The position numbers and the translations under genes are program-made. The notes beneath the pieces were generated by a model. The model was not told the DNA's origin and searched no databases. It was given only the letters and a program-made list of their open reading frames with translations. A stretch of DNA of 64,000 nt from an uncultured Collinsella sp. GTDB lineage: Bacteria; Actinomycetota; Coriobacteriia; Coriobacteriales; Coriobacteriaceae. Numbering within the stretch: position 1 is the first letter of the stretch; each line of letters starts with the position of its first letter. Below, one piece after another: positions 1 through 8,030 of this stretch. Location of the stretch: assembly GCA_900548255.1 (NCBI GenBank), contig URKH01000002.1, forward strand, positions 1 through 64,000, written 5' to 3'.

Positions 1-156
1 GGTCGCCGCGAGGAGGATGCCGGTCTGGGCCGCGCTGAGGCCGAGGCTCGTGTAGTGAGCGGAGAGAAACGGCGAGTACACGCCCGCGCAGACCCAGTAG
101 AGTACGTTCGCGAAGAACAGCGAAGTCATACTTGCGTTTGTCTTGGCGTTGTGCAT
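1..156 (-). CDS. MFS transporter, N-terminal fragment (runs off the window)
   Basis: The first 52 codons of a gene whose remainder lies before the window. The translation starts MHNAKTNASMTSLFF and gives a hydrophobic first helix, then a stretch (PFLSAHYTSLGLSAAQTGIL) typical of the loop and second helix of major facilitator superfamily permeases. The ATG at 154-156 follows a good AAGGGAGAAG ribosome site. It is divergent from the RpiR regulator at 457, and the gap between them is full of TGAAAC/GTTTCA half-sites, so the regulator probably controls this transporter. The substrate cannot be told from this fragment; a sugar or sugar acid is a guess from the regulator type. Confidence 0.75.
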   Translation of the reverse strand, partial: MHNAKTNASMTSLFFANVLYWVCAGVYSPFLSAHYTSLGLSAAQTGILLAAT

Positions 157-220
157 CGTGCTTCTCCCTTCTTGCTCGCCGGGTGCCTGTCTGGGCTTCG
201 AAGTGATTCACCATCTAGCG

Positions 221-410
221 TGAAACGGAGTTGCGAGGCGTTGAAACAATGTTCTGTTGTTTCATCGTTTTCGTGCCGTTGTTTCACGACTCATAAGATA
301 GCAGCTCAAGCTGAGATTGCGCCGAGGAAGTACCGATTTACCGCGAACGGTAGGAAATCAGCGGTGAAACGCTATTTCACCGCTGATGAAACATTTTGCT
401 TAATTTTCAC
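221..410. promoter_or_regulatory. Divergent control region with TGAAAC/GTTTCA inverted repeats
   Basis: Fills the gap between the MFS and RpiR genes. There is a perfect inverted repeat with 12-bp arms and a 5-nt centre at 358-386 (core GCGGTGAAA/TTTCACCGC) and a second with 8-bp arms at 242-264 (TGAAACAA/TTGTTTCA). More half-sites lie at 221-226, 281-286 and 387-392. RpiR-family proteins bind such dyads, so these are probably autoregulatory operators. Neither repeat is followed by a T-run, which argues against terminators. Confidence 0.6.
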
Positions 411-456
411 CTCTCTTGACCTAAGATACAAAGCAAGCTAGGACCAAGGAGTAACC

Positions 457-1320
457 ATGGATAAGACAGGGGATGTGCTCAGCCACATCTGCGCGGTCAT
501 GAGCAGCCTATCCCCCTCGGAGAAGGCAATCGCAACGTATGTGCTCGACCACCCGTCGGATGTCGCAACGATGACCGTCCGCGAACTCGCCGCAGAAACC
601 GGTACGTCACCGGCGTCTGTTTCGAGATTCGCAAGGACGCTTGACTACCGAACCTATTCGGACATGCGTCTGGCGCTCGGCATATCCATCAGCAGGGCAT
701 CCGGCGAAGAAAAGGCCACGGACGGCAGGATTACTCTGGACGACGTCGAGGGCTCCATCAAGTACGTCCTGTCTCACAAGGTCAAGGAGCTCTCCCAAAC
801 CACCTCGCTCATTGACTCCGATGACTTTTCGGCAGTCGTCAATCTGCTCCACAACGCCAACCTCGTCCTGATCGCGGGCGTCGGCAACTCGATTAACATG
901 GGCGTAAACGCGGCGTTCAAGCTCTCGCAGGTTGGAGTCAGAGCGTTTTGCCCCAGTACCACCGAAGCCATGGTCTCCGTCGCAACCAACCTCAAGGAGA
1001 ATGACGTTCTGCTCGTCATTTCGACGTCCGGATACTCGAAGCGCCTCGTCAACATATTCGACTCTGCCGAGGATTCGAACACCCCCATCATCATGATCAC
1101 AGACAACCCGGATACGCCGCTCGCGAAGCGTGCCACGCATATCATCCGAGCCATCTCGCGAGATCAGGCCATCACCGGAACCGAGATCGCCTTCTCGCAC
1201 AGCTCGATCAACTTCGTCATCGAGCTGCTGTTCCTCTTCCTGACCTCTTGCTGGGATGACCCGGTAGAGTTTAACAGGATCATCTCGAAGAATCTCATGG
1301 GAGACAAGCAATACAGCTAG
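457..1320 (+). CDS. MurR/RpiR family transcriptional regulator
   Basis: A 287-residue protein with the two-domain layout of the RpiR family. An N-terminal helix-turn-helix (about residues 12-80) contains TVRELAAETGTSPASVSRFA. A SIS sugar-phosphate-binding domain (about 120-250) contains LIAGVGNSINMG and VISTSGYSKR, the usual phosphosugar loop. Such proteins sense a phosphosugar and control uptake or catabolic genes. The start is fixed by AAGGAG seven bases before the ATG. It faces away from an MFS transporter and is followed 49 bases later by a Cof-type phosphatase, which suggests a small sugar or sugar-phosphate regulon. The ligand is unknown. Confidence 0.88.
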   Translation: MDKTGDVLSHICAVMSSLSPSEKAIATYVLDHPSDVATMTVRELAAETGTSPASVSRFARTLDYRTYSDMRLALGISISRASGEEKATDGRITLDDVEGSIKYVLSHKVKELSQTTSLIDSDDFSAVVNLLHNANLVLIAGVGNSINMGVNAAFKLSQVGVRAFCPSTTEAMVSVATNLKENDVLLVISTSGYSKRLVNIFDSAEDSNTPIIMITDNPDTPLAKRATHIIRAISRDQAITGTEIAFSHSSINFVIELLFLFLTSCWDDPVEFNRIISKNLMGDKQYS

Positions 1321-1369
1321 GACGACGCACGCCGGCGCACCGATGCCCAGACCGAAACGGGAGGACCCC

Positions 1370-2197
1370 TTGATAAAGCTCATCCTCGCAGACATGGATG
1401 GGACCCTGTTGCCGTTTGGCTCAAGGGTCGTATCGGAGCGCACGCACAGCGCGATTCTTTCGGCGCTCGATGCGGGCATCGCGTTCGGCCCCGCAAGCGG
1501 GCGCGACTACGCCGACCTGGCCGATGCCTTTGACGGCGACGCGCGCTGTTTCTCGACCGGCATCATGGCCAACGGAAAGAAGGTCTTCTCCAGCGGCGAA
1601 CTCGTGTTCAAAAAGACGCTCTCGACGGAGGCCCTCGTCAAGCTCGATAGCGCTGTACGCCCCTACGCGGGGACGTCACTCTGGCTAGTCGCCGATGTCG
1701 ATGAGACAGGCAAGCGCTGCGAGCAGTTCCTCTGCGCCGTCGAGCCTGGCGACGAATTCGCCTTGGAAGTCGTTAAGGACTCCGGAAGAGACATGGCGCT
1801 CGGAGACGTGCCCACGAACCGTGACGTCATAACCGCCGGCATCTTCGTCAATGTCAGCTCCGCCCCGACGGAAGTCGTTCGGAGTCGATGCAAGGAAGCC
1901 TGCCCAGAACTTGATTTCCCCTCGCCCGTCCCATTCTTCCTCGATGTTGTTCCGGCTGGCTGGAGCAAGGTAAACGGACTCGACGCGCTTCTCGGCAGCC
2001 TTGGGGTCACGCTGGACGAGGTCGCTTTTATCGGAGACTCGGAAAACGACGTGACGCTCCTCGATAAGGTGCCGAACTCCTACGCAGTCGCGGGCGCGAT
2101 GCCAGAGGCGAAGGCCGCGGCCCATCACCTGATCGGGAACGCAGCCGAGGACTCCGTCGCGAAGCTCATCGAACAGATTGTCCAGCAGCGAGGCTAG
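1370..2197 (+). CDS. Cof-type HAD-IIB family hydrolase
   Basis: A 275-residue phosphatase of the haloacid dehalogenase superfamily, subclass IIB. Motif I is LADMDGTLL near the N-terminus, and the C-terminal motif IV is AFIGDSENDVTLL, with the acidic residues that hold magnesium; a cap domain lies between. I take the TTG at 1370 as the start because GGAGG lies five bases upstream and the protein then begins IKLILADMDGT, as in the family; an ATG at 1343 would add nine unusual residues. It probably hydrolyses a sugar phosphate and may form an operon with the RpiR regulator just upstream. Confidence 0.82.
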   Translation: MIKLILADMDGTLLPFGSRVVSERTHSAILSALDAGIAFGPASGRDYADLADAFDGDARCFSTGIMANGKKVFSSGELVFKKTLSTEALVKLDSAVRPYAGTSLWLVADVDETGKRCEQFLCAVEPGDEFALEVVKDSGRDMALGDVPTNRDVITAGIFVNVSSAPTEVVRSRCKEACPELDFPSPVPFFLDVVPAGWSKVNGLDALLGSLGVTLDEVAFIGDSENDVTLLDKVPNSYAVAGAMPEAKAAAHHLIGNAAEDSVAKLIEQIVQQRG

Positions 2198-2249
2198 GGT
2201 TCCGCCAGCGTGGCATGCGCCGCGTGCCTCGTCATCCGTTCGTGGCGCG

Positions 2250-2399
2250 CTACCTCGTGACGATCCAGAGCGTGGCCATCGTCGCGACGCCGATGCCTAC
2301 GATGAGCGCGGCCCACAGGACGCGGACCACGGGGTTCATGTCGCCCGCCACCACCATGTCGTTCGCGTGCCAGAACCAGCTCTCGTTTCCCTTGCGCAT
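2250..2399 (-). CDS. Small single-span membrane protein (49 aa)
   Basis: A short open frame beginning MRKGNESWFWHANDMVVAGD and ending in one strongly hydrophobic helix (about residues 26-45, containing VLWAALIVGIGVATMATL) followed by IVTR. AAGGGAGGG lies at a proper distance upstream of the ATG. The rest of the gap 2198-2650 shows no other convincing gene, although longer frames overlap it in other phases. The function is unknown. Charge lies at the N-terminus and the helix reaches the C-terminus, so it could be a tail-anchored accessory subunit. Confidence 0.5.
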   Translation of the reverse strand: MRKGNESWFWHANDMVVAGDMNPVVRVLWAALIVGIGVATMATLWIVTR

Positions 2400-2617
2400 G
2401 ATGCCCTCCCTTAGCCTCGATTACGCCATCTATGGCCGAGCAATCGCAGGTCACGTGCCATGGATTTGCCCTACGCCCAGCTTTCAGTTCTGTAAGGCGG
2501 CGGGAGCCTGTGCGAGGCCCCGAGTCCTGAGGCTGTTGCAATGAAAATGGGAATCAAGGGGCACGCATCAATCATATGGGTTCCTTTCGAGGGCGATGGC
2601 AAACGAAGCATCCATCA

Positions 2618-2623
2618 TATAAT
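2618..2623 (+). promoter_or_regulatory. Promoter -10 box for the RlmKL-like gene
   Basis: A perfect TATAAT lies 27 bases before the start codon at 2651. The -35 region is weak. Transcription would begin about 20 bases before the ATG, which leaves a very short leader. Confidence 0.45.
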
Positions 2624-2650
2624 GGAGCGACGCAACCAGAGAGGTCACCC

Positions 2651-5218
2651 ATGGAATTTTACGCAAGCTGCCCCGAGGGCTTTGAGTCCGCACTCGCCGA
2701 TGAGCTTAAACGCCTCGGGCTTTCGCATGTCCGCCGCCTGAAGGGCCGCGCTACATTTGAGGGCGAGCTCGAAGAAGGTTACCGCGCCTGTCTGTGGTCG
2801 CGCCTGGCCAGCCGCGTGTTTGTAGTGCTTGGGCGCTTTGAGGCGCAGGATGCCGATGAGTTGTACGACGGCGTTTACGACATCGCCTGGGAAAGCATCG
2901 TTCACCCGGGCGCTACCATCGCCATCACCGCCCGCGGCGTGACCGAGCAGCTGCGCAACACGCGCTTCTCGGCCCTGCGCGCCAAGGACGCGCTGTGCGA
3001 CCGTCTGGCCGAGACCACGGGCCGTCGCGCCGACGTCGATGCCGCCGACCCCGATGTTCACCTACTGCTTTCGCTGCGTCAGCGCCGCGCGAGCATCAGC
3101 CTGGACCTTTCGGGCGACCCGCTGTTCAAACGCCTGCCGCCCGCTGCGACTCGTGCCGGCGAGGGCGCACACGTGTTGCGCCCCGACTACGCCGCCCTGG
3201 TGCTGGCGCAGGTCGGCTGGACCGCACTATGCGAGCGCGAGCTGACGGCCGACGATTACGAGAACGAAGCCCTTCCCACGCTGATCGATGCCTCGTGCGC
3301 CGGCGGCGGTCTGCTGCTGGAGGCCGTGAACATTCTGACCGACCGCGCCCCGGGCGCCACACGCGAGCGCTGGGGCTTTGAGGGCTGGCAGCTGCACGAT
3401 GCCGCCCTGTGGGAGCAGCTGCTTGCCGAGGCGCGCGAGCGCGAGGCGGCAGCGCGCGAGCGCCAGGCGCGCATCGTGGCCGTGGATGTTGACCCCGCCG
3501 CCCGCAAGACCGCTGAGCGCATGGTTAAATGTGCCGGCTACAAGCGTTTTGTCGACTTTTGCGCCGCCAAGTCCGCCACCGTGCTGGACCATGCAGGCGC
3601 TGTCGCCGGCGCCGCCGTGGTCGCGGATACGACCGAGACACCGCTTTCGCTCATGCACGACGCCATGACGCTGGCCGGTGAGCTGCGCCGCGCGCCCGAG
3701 CTTGCCGCGGCGCCGGTCGCCGCGCTCACCCGCGACGGATTGCTGGCCCGCGCGCTCCACGCCGAGCCCGAGCGCTCAATCGCCGTTATGCCCAACAACG
3801 AGGAGGCGACCGTCGAAGTCTGGCCTTCGCTCGACCACGCCGCCGCAGCGTTTGAAGCTGCGACCAGTGCGGATGGCGAGGCCGAGGTTGCGAATGCCAA
3901 CGAAGTCAACGATGAGGCCGCAGCTTCTGCCATGCCCGAGCCCGCTGCCACGCTCGACCTGGGCGACGGCAAGCCGCTGCCCGTGCTCATCCCCGAATCC
4001 GAGCAGTTCGCCAACCGCCTGCGCAAGAACGCTCGCCTGCGCCGCAAGTGGGCCAAGCGCGAGGGCGTGAGCTGCTACCGCGTCTACGATGCCGACCTGC
4101 CCGACTACTCCGCCGCCATCGATCTGTACGAGGGTTGCCCGCAGACGCCGGGCCGCTGGCTCGTCATCGCCGAATACGCCGCGCCCAAGACCATCGACCC
4201 CGCACTGGCCCAGGCCCGCATGCTCGACATTCTGGCCATCGCGCCGCGCATCCTAGATGTTCCCGCCGAGCACGTGCACGCCAAGGCCCGCATGCGTTCG
4301 CGCGGCGGCTCGCAGTACGGTAAGCAGGGCGCCAGCAAGGGCGGCTCGGGCGAGCGCGCCAACATTGCGCGCCGTCGCCTACCGCTCATCGAGGAAGGCG
4401 GCCTCACCTTTGCCGTCAACTTTGACGACTACCTGGACGTGGGCATCTTCTTGGACCACCGCGTCACGCGCAATCTGGTGCGTGAGCACGCCAAGCAGGC
4501 GCGCCGCTTCCTCAACCTGTTTGCCTACACCGGCACTGCCACCTGCTATGCGGCAGACGGCGGCGTCGAGGAGACCGTGACGGTTGACCTCTCGAACACC
4601 TATCTGGACTGGGCCGAGCGCAATATGCGTCAGAACGGCTTTGTGGGCCCGCAGCATCACTTTGTGCGCGACGACGTGCTCGCCTGGATTCGCGACCAGC
4701 GTCAGACGCGCAACCGCTGGGACCTGATCTTTGTCGACCCGCCCACGTTTTCGAACTCGTCCAAGATGGGCCGTCGCACCTGGGATGTTCAGCGCGACCA
4801 TGTTGAGCTTTTGGCCGGCGTATCGCGCCTGCTCGCGCAGGGCGGCCATGCCATCTTTAGCTGCAACCTGCGCGGTTTCCGCCCCGAGACGCGCAAGCTT
4901 GCGCGCGCAGGCGTGGTGCTGGAGGACATTACGGCGCAGACCATCCCCGAGGATTTCGCGCGCAACCAGAAGGTGCACCACTGCTACATCGTGCGCCGCC
5001 TGCCCATCGAGGACGCCATGGCCGAGGTCGGCTTTAGCGCCGAGGAAATTGCTGAGCGCGTCGAGGAACTGCGCAACCCCGGAGCCCGCAAGCCTCGCGC
5101 AACGGCGCCCGCGCACGCGCAGGCCGGCGTCCGAGGACCGCACGGCGACGACAAGCCCGCCTGCTCAGGCAAGCCCAAAAAGAAGAAGTTCTACGCCAGC
5201 AAGCCCAAGGGCAAATAA
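2651..5218 (+). CDS. rlmKL: RlmKL-like 23S rRNA methyltransferase (second domain intact, first degenerate)
   Basis: An 855-residue two-domain methyltransferase. In the enterobacterial family the first half (RlmL) makes m2G2445 and the second (RlmK) makes m7G2069 in 23S rRNA. An N-terminal THUMP-like region (about 1-165) precedes a Rossmann motif reading DASCAGGGLLLEAV. I find no NPPY motif after it, so the RlmL half looks inactive. An acidic low-complexity linker follows (about 395-440). The C-terminal half (about 560-770) keeps FLNLFAYTGTATCYAA and the catalytic FVDPPTFSNSS. The tail is Lys-rich. The ATG at 2651 matches the family start (MEFYASCPEGFE). Confidence 0.85.
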   Translation: MEFYASCPEGFESALADELKRLGLSHVRRLKGRATFEGELEEGYRACLWSRLASRVFVVLGRFEAQDADELYDGVYDIAWESIVHPGATIAITARGVTEQLRNTRFSALRAKDALCDRLAETTGRRADVDAADPDVHLLLSLRQRRASISLDLSGDPLFKRLPPAATRAGEGAHVLRPDYAALVLAQVGWTALCERELTADDYENEALPTLIDASCAGGGLLLEAVNILTDRAPGATRERWGFEGWQLHDAALWEQLLAEAREREAAARERQARIVAVDVDPAARKTAERMVKCAGYKRFVDFCAAKSATVLDHAGAVAGAAVVADTTETPLSLMHDAMTLAGELRRAPELAAAPVAALTRDGLLARALHAEPERSIAVMPNNEEATVEVWPSLDHAAAAFEAATSADGEAEVANANEVNDEAAASAMPEPAATLDLGDGKPLPVLIPESEQFANRLRKNARLRRKWAKREGVSCYRVYDADLPDYSAAIDLYEGCPQTPGRWLVIAEYAAPKTIDPALAQARMLDILAIAPRILDVPAEHVHAKARMRSRGGSQYGKQGASKGGSGERANIARRRLPLIEEGGLTFAVNFDDYLDVGIFLDHRVTRNLVREHAKQARRFLNLFAYTGTATCYAADGGVEETVTVDLSNTYLDWAERNMRQNGFVGPQHHFVRDDVLAWIRDQRQTRNRWDLIFVDPPTFSNSSKMGRRTWDVQRDHVELLAGVSRLLAQGGHAIFSCNLRGFRPETRKLARAGVVLEDITAQTIPEDFARNQKVHHCYIVRRLPIEDAMAEVGFSAEEIAERVEELRNPGARKPRATAPAHAQAGVRGPHGDDKPACSGKPKKKKFYASKPKGK

Positions 5219-5223
5219 ACAAA

Positions 5224-5288
5224 GTTGCGGTGGAATAGTTCCTAAAAATGCCTGGTAAAGGCCCAAACAGGAACTATTTCACCGCAGC
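5224..5288. repeat. Palindromic repeat, GTTGCGGTGGAATA family (copy 1)
   Basis: Inverted repeat with 20-bp arms (5224-5243 and 5269-5288, two mismatches) between two convergent genes. A second family member lies at 30246-30314 with the same outer 14 bases but a different loop. It could act as a bidirectional terminator here, but there is no T-run. Confidence 0.7.
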
Positions 5289-5313
5289 TCATAGTGGGAT
5301 GGCGGGTGCCGTC

Positions 5314-6027
5314 CTACCCTTGGGTGACCAGGCGATAGCCAATACCCACGTGCGTTTGGATATAGCGCGGGTGCGCGGGGTCGGACTCGATCTTCTTGCG
5401 CAACGTGCCCATAAAGACACGCAGGCTCGCCAGGTCGCTCTTGGTCGCCGTGCCCCAGATCTCGTGCAGGATAAATTGGTGCGTCAGCACCTTGTCGGCG
5501 TTGTGCGCCAGCAAGCAGAGCAACTTATACTCGATCGGCGTCAGATGCAGCTCCTCGCCATCCATCGTGGCGATGCCGGCATCAAAATCGATATGCAACT
5601 CGCCGGTATCGAACGAGCCCTCGGAGACAACACCGCCCGCCTGCGCATACGAAAGGCGTCTGAGCGTGGTGCGAATGCGCGCGAGCAGCTCCTCGACCGA
5701 AAACGGCTTAGTCAGGTAGTCATCGGCGCCGGCATCGAGCGCTCGGATCTTGTCCGCGTCCTCGCTGCGCGCCGAAACCACGATGATCGGCATGCCCGAC
5801 CACGCGCGCACCGACTCCACCACCTTGACGCCGTCCATATCGGGCAGGCCCAGATCGAGCAGCACAATGCTCGGCGCCTGCGACGAAGCGGCGGCGATGG
5901 CGGCGTGGGCGGTCTCCACAGCCATATGGCGCAAACCGTGCGCCTCGAGCGCGGCGACGATAAGGTTGCGGACGGCGGGATCGTCCTCAACGACCAAGAT
6001 GAGCGGTTTCACGGCAGAGTTCGGCAC
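5314..6027 (-). CDS. kdpE: KdpE-like response regulator (OmpR/PhoB family)
   Basis: A 237-residue response regulator. The receiver domain (about 5-120) has the acidic pocket VVEDD, phospho-acceptor Asp in LLDLGLPDMDG and the conserved Lys in DYLTKPF. The C-terminal winged helix (about 135-235) carries LTPIEYKLLCLLAHNADKV and ends IGYRLV, as in KdpE. The start is the GTG at 6025-6027 with AAGGAG seven bases upstream; this site overlaps the end of the kinase gene, so the two are translationally linked. No kdpFABC pump lies nearby. The plausible target is the kup gene at the head of the same operon. Confidence 0.88.
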   Translation of the reverse strand: MPNSAVKPLILVVEDDPAVRNLIVAALEAHGLRHMAVETAHAAIAAASSQAPSIVLLDLGLPDMDGVKVVESVRAWSGMPIIVVSARSEDADKIRALDAGADDYLTKPFSVEELLARIRTTLRRLSYAQAGGVVSEGSFDTGELHIDFDAGIATMDGEELHLTPIEYKLLCLLAHNADKVLTHQFILHEIWGTATKSDLASLRVFMGTLRKKIESDPAHPRYIQTHVGIGYRLVTQG

Positions 6028-6031
6028 AGCG

Positions 6032-7657
6032 CTACTCCTTATCAAACGAAACGTCGGCGGCGGGAAGTTCAATCGTAAAGACCGAACCGTGCGGGTCCGC
6101 CGCGGCAACCTCTATGCTACCGCCATGCGCCAACGCAATGGAACGGCAGAGCGAAAGACCCAGGCCAACACTGCGGTGGCTGTCGGCCAGACCATGGTTG
6201 GCGGTATAGAACGACTCGAAGATCCGCTCGCGATCCTCGGGCGCGATGCCCGGACCATCATCGGCCACCGAGCACGCCACACGTCCATCGTCGACGCTAA
6301 TCGAAATCATGATATGCGAGCCCGCAGGCGTATAGGTGATGGCGTTGTTCACCAGATTGACCACCAGCTGCACCATCAGGCGTGCATCGACGTTGACGAG
6401 CGCCGGCTCATCGCACGCCACCACCTTAAGGTCGTGCTCGCGCACGGCAGGGTTCACGTGGCGCAGCGCCTCCTCGACGATATCGTCCATGAGCTCGAGC
6501 GTGGTCGACAGGCGCATACCGCCACCCTCGAGCTTGGTGATGGCGAGCAGATTCTCGACGGTGGCGTTGAGCCACAGCGCATCCGAGCGAATGGATAGAA
6601 GCAGGCCGCGGCGCGTCTGGGCATCGAGCACCGCGGTGCCGGTCGAGCCCTGATCGAGCAGCACGTCGGCATTACCCGAAATACTGGTAAGCGGCGTGCG
6701 CAGATCATGCGAGATGGAGCGCAGCAGGTTGGCGCGCAGCTGTTCGTTTTTGGCGAGCACCGCCGCCTCCTCGCGGGCCTCCATGGCGCGGGCGCGGTCG
6801 AGCGCCAGCTCGCCTTCGCTCACGATGGCATCGGCAAGCGTCCGCTCCTCATGCGTCAGCACGTCGGGCTCGGCAACGATAGCCAGCACGCCCACCACCG
6901 AGGCGGGGTCGCCCGAACGGACGAAGCCGTCGCCCGTGCGAACCGTCAGGTAGATGCCATAAAACGTCGAGCCGCCATAGGTGGCATCGAGCGGCGTTCC
7001 CACATAGGCGGACGCCGAGAGCCGCGGCGGCATCTGCGGCGCCAGTTCATGCACCGGCGCGGCATCGCCCACGGCCGTGTATGTCGCACGCGGCAGCAGG
7101 TCATCGCCCTCGGCGTCGGCGCTGTACCACACGACCGGACAGCCCGAAAGACGCGCCAGCTGCGTTGCCATGGCATGGACAATCTGCTGCTGATCAGCGC
7201 ACCGCTGCAGCATGCGGTTGGTCTCGAGCACCATATGCGTGCGGCGGTCGCTGGCGGCAGCCTGTGCCAAGGCACGGCGCAGGGCCAACGCAATCGAGCT
7301 CGACACAAGCGAGACCACGAACATGATGAAGAACATGCCGGGATAGACACGGTCGATAAACGACAGCGAGCAGCGCGGGTCGACAAACAGGAAGTTGTAG
7401 AGCGCCACGGCGGCAGCCGAGCTCAGCAAGCAATACAGGCGACTCCAGGTAAAGAATGCGCACAGCTGAACGGCGAACACATAGACGATCATGATGCTCG
7501 GCGCGAGACCCGGATGGTCGAGCAGCGCGCCCACAATCGTCGCCGCGACCAGCAACCCCGCCGATACGCAAGCGTCATACAGAGGACCGCGTCGCGTCTG
7601 CGTTGTGCGCCGCCACCAAAAGTTATCGGCAATATCGCCGTCCGCATGGACATCCAT
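6032..7657 (-). CDS. kdpD: KdpD-like sensor histidine kinase, short form
   Basis: A 541-residue kinase matching only the C-terminal part of KdpD. It has four closely spaced membrane helices (about 30-115, DUF4118-like), a GAF-like region (about 140-280), a HisKA dimerisation helix with the phosphorylated His in SISHDLRTPLTSISG (about 315), and an ATPase domain (about 415-535) with DDGPGIAPEDRERIFESFY and GLGLSLC. The roughly 380-residue N-terminal KdpD and universal-stress domains of the full-length protein are absent. The start is clean, so this looks like an evolved short form rather than a truncation. It should phosphorylate the regulator encoded just downstream. Confidence 0.85.
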   Translation of the reverse strand: MDVHADGDIADNFWWRRTTQTRRGPLYDACVSAGLLVAATIVGALLDHPGLAPSIMIVYVFAVQLCAFFTWSRLYCLLSSAAAVALYNFLFVDPRCSLSFIDRVYPGMFFIMFVVSLVSSSIALALRRALAQAAASDRRTHMVLETNRMLQRCADQQQIVHAMATQLARLSGCPVVWYSADAEGDDLLPRATYTAVGDAAPVHELAPQMPPRLSASAYVGTPLDATYGGSTFYGIYLTVRTGDGFVRSGDPASVVGVLAIVAEPDVLTHEERTLADAIVSEGELALDRARAMEAREEAAVLAKNEQLRANLLRSISHDLRTPLTSISGNADVLLDQGSTGTAVLDAQTRRGLLLSIRSDALWLNATVENLLAITKLEGGGMRLSTTLELMDDIVEEALRHVNPAVREHDLKVVACDEPALVNVDARLMVQLVVNLVNNAITYTPAGSHIMISISVDDGRVACSVADDGPGIAPEDRERIFESFYTANHGLADSHRSVGLGLSLCRSIALAHGGSIEVAAADPHGSVFTIELPAADVSFDKE

Positions 7658-7684
7658 TAGCGCCCCGCCCCTCTCTCAAAACAA

Positions 7685-7722
7685 AAACCACCACAAAGGG
7701 ACAGGCACCTTTGTGGTGGTTT
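7685..7722. repeat. Palindromic repeat, AAACCACCACAAAGG family
   Basis: Perfect 15-bp arms (7685-7699 and 7708-7722) with an 8-nt loop, followed by a further half copy (CTTGTGGTGGTT). Related hairpins lie at 48897-48949 and 49135-49169. It sits inside the potassium operon between the small membrane protein gene and the kinase gene, where it could stabilise or attenuate the transcript. Confidence 0.75.
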
Positions 7723-7767
7723 CCCTTGTGGTGGTTCCAAGTGTATAGCCTTTGCAGCCGGCGGTCG

Positions 7768-7962
7768 CTAGACAAACAGCACGTGCGCGAGCAGGGCGCA
7801 CACGCACGCCGCGACAAGCAGCGTCACCACGATCGAGATCACGCGGTCGGCCATGTCCATGTTGGCGCGATTCGTAAAGAACCGATCTTCGGCGGCGTCG
7901 GCGCGTGCCTCACGTACCAGCTCGGCCGCAAGATCGCGACCGTCAAGCCCCTTTGCATCCAT
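7768..7962 (-). CDS. Small membrane protein in the kup-kdpDE operon (64 aa)
   Basis: Begins MDAKGLDGRDLAAELVREA after GGGGAGGAAACC, so the ATG at 7960-7962 is preferred over an upstream one. The first 40 residues are charged and probably cytoplasmic. The last 24 form one hydrophobic helix (VISIVVTLLVAACVCALLAH). It lies 68 bases after kup and about 110 before the kinase gene on the same strand. I do not recognise a family. By position it could be a small accessory subunit of Kup or of the kinase, comparable in size and placing, though not in sequence, to KdpF. Confidence 0.65.
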   Translation of the reverse strand: MDAKGLDGRDLAAELVREARADAAEDRFFTNRANMDMADRVISIVVTLLVAACVCALLAHVLFV

Positions 7963-8030
7963 GGTTTCCTCCCCAGGCTCAAACCCTGTCATTGCAAGCC
8001 GCCCGTTCGCAGCCATACCTTAAGCGTCGA

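Noticed and set aside
5314..7657. KdpD broken by truncation
   Set aside because: The short kinase has its own start, four intact helices and complete catalytic motifs, and it is coupled to the regulator gene, so it is better read as a functional short form.
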